A stretch of 8,787 nt of DNA. It comes from Candidatus Woesearchaeota archaeon (GTDB lineage Archaea > Nanobdellota > Nanobdellia > Woesearchaeales > WJKV01). The stretch lies in the NCBI GenBank assembly GCA_019322855.1, contig JAHWIA010000031.1, positions 1 to 8,787 on the forward strand. Reading direction: 5' to 3'. The notes under the pieces are model-generated. The model was given only the letters and a program-made list of their open reading frames with translations. It did not search any database and was not told where the DNA came from. Shown piece after piece: positions 6,343-8,787 of this stretch. How positions within the stretch are numbered: position 1 is the first letter of the stretch; each line of letters opens with the position of its first letter. The position numbers and the translations under genes are program-made.

Positions 6343-6957
6343 TTATTCTTTCTTTTCTTTTCCTAGTCCGTCTTTCAAACCGCCACTTGTTGTGGCTTTT
6401 GAAATTCCATCTTTTAATTCTTCTTTAACAGGAGTCTTAGGTTCTTCTTTCTTTGTCTCTGTAGTCTCTTTCTTTTCTTCTGCTGGTTTTTCTGTCTTCT
6501 CCTCTGTCTTTTCTTCCTTTTTCTCTTCTTTCTTTTCAGGTCCGCCTGCAAGATCCTCTAATTTATCTTTGGCTTCATCCTTTTTCTGGACCATGGACTT
6601 TAATTTTCCTGCAATGCCGGATTCTTTCTCGACCTTTGCCTTCATCTTTATGGTCTTGAACTTGATGCCTTCTAATTCTGCCTTTACTATCAGTTTGTTT
6701 TCTACTTTTTCCCTTACTGCAGTAACCTTGATGTGATGGGGCGGGTTCTTTATTCCGTTGGCCCACAGTTTCTTGTTCAGTTCCGGCCCTAGCTTTACTT
6801 CATCTGCCTTCATGTGTTTCAATAAGAATTCTCTAGCTACGTTGACTGCTTTCTTTGCTCTTCTGTATGCAGGAGCCTTGTGAGTATTTTTTCTAAGCGG
6901 AATGTTGTAAGTGCGTTCAAGCACAGTTGTCTTTTCAGCTTTCTTTGCCATTTTCAT
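6343..6957 (-). CDS. rpl31e: Ribosomal protein eL31 (L31e) with long charged C-terminal tail
   Basis: Large-subunit protein near the peptide exit tunnel. The core is residues 10-98: ERTYNIPLRKNTHKAPAYRR, AVNVAREFLLKHMKADEVKLG, LNKKLWANGIKNPPHHIKVTAVREK. Usual archaeal L31e proteins have roughly 80-100 residues and stop there. This one has 204: residues 99-135 form a Lys-rich helix-prone stretch, 140-180 are almost pure Lys/Glu/Thr/Pro (EKKEEKKEEK..., KPAEEKKETTETKKEEP), and the end is DGISKATTSGGLKDGLGKEKKE. The tail is probably disordered and may extend from the ribosome surface; this is inferred. The ATG at 6957 overlaps the L39e stop (ATGA); the second ATG at 6951 (MAKKAEK) is equally possible. 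It is the last gene of the S19e-L39e-L31e operon. Confidence 0.93.
   Translation of the reverse strand: MKMAKKAEKTTVLERTYNIPLRKNTHKAPAYRRAKKAVNVAREFLLKHMKADEVKLGPELNKKLWANGIKNPPHHIKVTAVREKVENKLIVKAELEGIKFKTIKMKAKVEKESGIAGKLKSMVQKKDEAKDKLEDLAGGPEKKEEKKEEKTEEKTEKPAEEKKETTETKKEEPKTPVKEELKDGISKATTSGGLKDGLGKEKKE
6345..6362 (+). terminator. Possible T-rich terminator of the 523-residue gene
   Basis: A series of short T tracts (ATTCTTTCTTTTCTTTTCC) begins five bases after the plus-strand stop. It lies inside the antisense coding sequence of the L31e tail, whose lysine codons read as T-rich on this strand. Similar tracts continue to about 6540. T-rich tracts suffice for archaeal termination, but no strong single run is present. 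Confidence 0.35.
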
Positions 6958-7124
6958 GCTTTGGTCTTAACCCTTCTCCAGCTTCTCTTTGAACTGGTAA
7001 TCCTGGAAGGATGCATTCTTCTTTTCGGATACTTCTTCAGCACTGCCCAGAAAGGCGCCCATTTTGTCTGGCCTGCTTTCTTGATCAAGCGCTGTTTTTT
7101 TGAAGGATGTTTGTATCGTGCCAT
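6954..7124 (-). CDS. rpl39e: Ribosomal protein eL39 (L39e)
   Basis: A very small gene of 56 residues: MARYKHPSKKQRLIKKAG..., then KWAPFWAVLKKYPKRRMHPS, then KRSWRRVKTKA. The basic composition, the central aromatic W-x-P-x-W-x-x-x-K segment and the terminal WRR-K-K are the L39e pattern. The protein sits in the wall of the polypeptide exit tunnel in archaea and eukaryotes. Typical length is about 51 residues, so this is slightly long. Its ATG at 7124 lies two bases after the S19e stop codon, and its TGA overlaps the L31e start as ATGA, so translation of all three is probably coupled. It is easily missed by gene finders because of its length. Confidence 0.95.
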   Translation of the reverse strand: MARYKHPSKKQRLIKKAGQTKWAPFWAVLKKYPKRRMHPSRITSSKRSWRRVKTKA

Positions 7125-7126
7125 TT

Positions 7127-7684
7127 TTATTTGTTAACTTTTACCTCTTGTTTTGGTTCTTCTGTTTTAGGTTTTTCTTCTTTTTCTTCAATAACAGGTG
7201 CTTCTGCTGGTGCAGGTCCGGTTTTCTTTTCTTCTGGTTTAGGAGCTGTCTTTGCAGGTGTAATGTCTTTTGATATATTGTCCAGGAATTTTCTGCCCGC
7301 GCCTGTCAGTTTCCTGCCCCTCTTGATTGATTTGCTTTCTTTTTCCAGATAGCCTGCAGCTTCCAGCTGCTGTAGAATCTTTCTTATGATAGAGCCTGAT
7401 GCTTTCATTGTATGCTGCGGTCTCACGCTCTTGCTCCTGAAAACCTTGCCGCCGTATTTCGTCCTTAGTTTAGAAACTCCGATAGGTCCTTTGATATAGA
7501 CTGTCCTCAAAATAGCAGCTGCTCTCACAAACCACCAGTCAGGATCGTTAGGGACCTTCTGCTTGTGCGGGCCTGTCTTTACGAACTTGGCCCATTCTGT
7601 AGGGTTTACCTTCTCATTATTCTTCAATTCTTTTGCAGCCCTATTGATCAGGACCTGCGGATCAACATCGAATACAGTTACCAT
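7127..7684 (-). CDS. rps19e: Ribosomal protein eS19 (S19e) with acidic/Pro-rich tail
   Basis: 30S head protein of archaea and eukaryotes with a winged-helix-like fold. The core matches closely: TVFDVDPQVLINRAAKEL, NPTEWAKFVKTGPHK, DPDWWFVRAAAILRTVYIKG (48-67), GVSKLRTKYGGKVFRSKSVR (69-88), GSIIRKILQQLEAAGYLEK (97-115), and GRKLTGAGRKFLDNI (123-137). Archaeal S19e normally ends about here, near 150 residues. This protein continues to 185 with a Pro/Ala/Glu/Lys segment (TPAKTAPKPEEKKTGPAPAE ... EEKPKTEEPKQEVKVNK), probably disordered. It is the first gene of the S19e-L39e-L31e operon; the PDCD5-like gene often found between S19e and L39e in archaea is absent. A good TATA box lies upstream on the minus strand. 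Confidence 0.96.
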   Translation of the reverse strand: MVTVFDVDPQVLINRAAKELKNNEKVNPTEWAKFVKTGPHKQKVPNDPDWWFVRAAAILRTVYIKGPIGVSKLRTKYGGKVFRSKSVRPQHTMKASGSIIRKILQQLEAAGYLEKESKSIKRGRKLTGAGRKFLDNISKDITPAKTAPKPEEKKTGPAPAEAPVIEEKEEKPKTEEPKQEVKVNK

Positions 7685-7724
7685 TTTATTGCAATACCTT
7701 AACTTATTTTGTGTGTTTTAGTTT

Positions 7725-7772
7725 GCGCTTGCGCGCTACGACGGGCGTCCATAACGCCTCAGATGCTTCGTC
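7725..7772 (-). promoter_or_regulatory. Candidate structured 5' leader RNA of the S19e operon
   Basis: Read on the minus strand, the region just after the predicted transcription start can fold into two hairpins. The first has a GGCGT/ACGCC stem with a TATGG loop (7758-7744), extended by GACG/CGTC (7772-7769 with 7743-7740) across a ten-base one-sided bulge. Three bases later comes GCGC-GCAA-GCGC (7736-7725), a four-pair GC stem capped by a GNRA-type GCAA tetraloop. The segment is clearly more GC-rich than the sequence around it. A leader that regulates S19e synthesis, or a small independent RNA, are both possible. Pairings are read by eye; no known riboswitch or leader family is recognised. 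Confidence 0.4.
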
Positions 7773-7794
7773 TATACGAGGAGAACAGGCATTT

Positions 7795-7803
7795 ATTTAT
7801 AAA
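7795..7803 (-). promoter_or_regulatory. TATA box for the S19e-L39e-L31e operon
   Basis: TTTATAAAT on the minus strand, preceded by ACAACC. A start about 26 bases from its centre falls at about 7773, which leaves a leader of about 88 bases before the ATG at 7684. The near-symmetric sequence could also work toward the plus strand, but the helicase gene would then have a leader above 100 bases. Confidence 0.6.
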
Positions 7804-7849
7804 GGTTGTGGAAAAAACGGCACTGGCCACTAGACTTCCACGGGTAAGG

Positions 7850-7858
7850 CTTTTAAAT
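7850..7858 (+). promoter_or_regulatory. Probable TATA box for the Lhr-like helicase
   Basis: CTTTTAAAT inside an AAGGC...GCCTT inverted repeat (7846-7864). A start about 26 bases downstream falls near 7880, directly before the nested palindrome. An alternative AT-rich element, CTATACTATAACTATA (7869-7884), would put the start within the palindrome, so the true box is uncertain. Confidence 0.4.
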
Positions 7859-7884
7859 GGCCTTCTAACTATACTATAACTATA

Positions 7885-7909
7885 GAGAGTATACTCTCGC
7901 GAGAGTATA
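7885..7909 (+). repeat. Nested palindromes before the helicase gene
   Basis: Three copies of one half-site alternate in orientation: GAGAGTATA (7885-7893), its complement TATACTCTC (7890-7898), and GAGAGTATA (7901-7909). They form two perfect palindromes that share the middle copy: GAGAGTATACTCTC (7885-7898, 14 bases) and TATACTCTCGCGAGAGTATA (7890-7909, 20 bases). Another copy of part of the arm, CTATACT (7869-7875), can pair with AGTATAG (7904-7910). The cluster lies 21 bases before the ATG at 7931, in the promoter or leader. It could be an operator for a dimeric regulator or a switchable RNA hairpin. Confidence 0.75.
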
Positions 7910-7930
7910 GAGGTAGATAAATTCAGTACT

Positions 7931-8787
7931 ATGCAGAATATAAGCTATAAGAAGGAACCTAATTCTCAGTCTGATATAGTTGAAACTCTAAACCCGTTTG
8001 TAAAGGAATGGTTCTTTTCAAAATTCAAACAGTTTGCACCGCCGCAATTGTATTCTGTCATGGAAATACATGAAAGGAATAATGTGCTTGTAAGTGCGCC
8101 TACTGGAAGCGGGAAGACATTGACAGCTTTCTTGTCTATCTTGAATGAATTGGTTAATCTTGCAGAAGCAGGCAATCTGCAGGACAGGGTGTATTGTGTT
8201 TACATTTCCCCATTAAAGGCATTGAATAATGACATATATGTTAATCTGACAGAACCTTTGAAAGAGATAAAAGAGATTGCGCAGAAACATGGAAAAGACA
8301 TTGACATCAGGGTTGCAGTAAGGACTGGCGATACAAGTGCGTATGAAAAATCAAAGATGCTGAAGAATCCTCCACACATTCTTGTTACTACGCCGGAAAG
8401 TCTTGCGATAGTTTTGAGCAGTCTACGATTCAGGGAATTGATGACACAACTTTGGTGGGTCGTGCTGGATGAAGTTCACAGTCTTGCTGAAAACAAAAGA
8501 GGTGTGCATCTTTCACTTTCTCTTGAGAGATTACAGAGATTGAGTGATTTCACTAGGGTGGGATTGAGCGCGACAATAAGCCCTATCGAAGACATGGCAA
8601 AGTTTTTGGTCGGCAATGACAGGAAGTGCAAGATCATTGACATACAATTCATGAAAGACATTGATATAGAAGTCATGTCGCCTGTGAAGAATCTGATCAA
8701 GGCAAGTTTCCAGGAAAGAGACTATAAATTGTACAAACTATTGCACGAGATGATACAGAAGCACAAGACTACTTTGATTTTTACGAA
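7931..8787 (+). CDS. lhr: Lhr-family ATP-dependent helicase (superfamily 2), N-terminal part
   Basis: The first 285 residues of a large helicase that runs off the window. Motifs in order: Q-like FAPPQLYSV (35-43), Walker A APTGSGKT (56-63), motif Ia YISPLKALNN (91-100), RTGDT (131-135), motif Ib VTTPESL (152-158), motif II DEVH (180-183) followed by the Lhr-typical SLAENKRGVHLSLSLERL, and motif III LSATI (212-216). The last visible residues, TLIFT, are the start of motif IV, so RecA domain 1 is complete and domain 2 has just begun. Archaeal Lhr proteins usually have about 850-950 residues and unwind DNA or RNA-DNA hybrids in repair or RNA metabolism (family knowledge). The ATG at 7931 is the first possible start after an in-frame TAG at 7883-7885. 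GAGGT at 7910-7914 is 16 bases away, far for a ribosome-binding site. It is divergent from the S19e operon. Confidence 0.93.
   Translation, partial: MQNISYKKEPNSQSDIVETLNPFVKEWFFSKFKQFAPPQLYSVMEIHERNNVLVSAPTGSGKTLTAFLSILNELVNLAEAGNLQDRVYCVYISPLKALNNDIYVNLTEPLKEIKEIAQKHGKDIDIRVAVRTGDTSAYEKSKMLKNPPHILVTTPESLAIVLSSLRFRELMTQLWWVVLDEVHSLAENKRGVHLSLSLERLQRLSDFTRVGLSATISPIEDMAKFLVGNDRKCKIIDIQFMKDIDIEVMSPVKNLIKASFQERDYKLYKLLHEMIQKHKTTLIFT

Noticed and set aside
6392..6736. A Ser/Phe-rich plus-strand frame that looks like a membrane protein
   Set aside because: It is the reverse reading of the Lys/Glu-rich L31e tail; the hydrophobic look is an artefact of T-rich complement codons.
7687..7696. A ten-base palindrome TATTGCAATA next to the S19e start
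   Set aside because: It is short and AT-rich, and so expected by chance; no second copy was noticed in the intergenic region.
7763..7879. A 38-codon plus-strand frame (MLRLYEENRHLFIKVVEK...) between S19e and the helicase
   Set aside because: It has no ribosome-binding site, runs through the S19e TATA box and the AAGGC inverted repeat, and shows no family resemblance. It is most likely chance.
7685..7930. Possible tRNA or C/D-box guide RNA in the S19e-helicase gap
   Set aside because: No cloverleaf or T-loop pattern was found, and no paired C (RUGAUGA) and D (CUGA) boxes with proper spacing. Only the leader hairpins are supportable.
1..8787. A defence system, CRISPR array, transposon or other mobile island
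   Set aside because: No spaced direct repeats, transposase or integrase motifs, terminal inverted repeats or defence domains were seen. The helicase is the housekeeping-type Lhr family, and the window is dominated by information-processing genes.

Overview
The window looks like a chromosomal piece of a small-genome archaeon, most likely a DPANN lineage of the Woesearchaeota/Pacearchaeota kind. Archaeal origin is clear from the RNA polymerase A'' - L30e - NusA - S12 - S7 gene order, from the archaeal/eukaryotic-type ribosomal proteins S19e, L39e and L31e, from archaeal TATA boxes (TTTATAAAT type), from GGTGAT Shine-Dalgarno sites placed three bases before start codons, and from a pilin with a class III signal peptide. 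The DPANN placement is an inference from the style of the secreted proteins, the split quality-control factor and the tight gene packing. It is not proven here.

Layout: (1) 1-2488, plus strand: the 3' end of the transcription/translation operon rpoA2-rpl30e-nusA-rps12-rps7, with ATGA overlaps at two junctions and a T8 tract after rps7. The elongation factor genes that often follow rps7 in archaea are absent. (2) 2524-3823, minus strand: a two-gene envelope cassette, with a very short type IV pilin-like protein followed by a cysteine-rich, single-pass surface protein. (3) 3824-3929: a compact divergent promoter. (4) 3930-6339, plus strand: a stand-alone coiled coil + NFACT-R protein (the C-terminal half of the archaeal Rqc2/NEMF homologue), then a 523-residue protein of unknown function with its own TATA box and a GTG start. 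(5) 6343-7684, minus strand: the ribosomal protein operon S19e-L39e-L31e. L39e is only 56 codons. S19e and L31e both carry long Lys/Glu/Pro-rich tails. (6) 7685-7930: a divergent intergenic region. It holds a GC-rich, hairpin-forming leader for the S19e operon and a nested palindrome just before the helicase gene. (7) 7931 to the end, plus strand: the N-terminal third of an Lhr-family superfamily 2 helicase, cut by the window edge at motif IV.

Most genes serve information processing (transcription, ribosome structure, stalled-ribosome rescue, helicase); the envelope cassette is the exception. I found no CRISPR array, transposon, tRNA or rRNA gene, or defence cassette. The parts most worth following up are the split NFACT protein, the 523-residue orphan next to it, the pilin-like/Cys-rich surface pair, and the two structured elements between S19e and the helicase.
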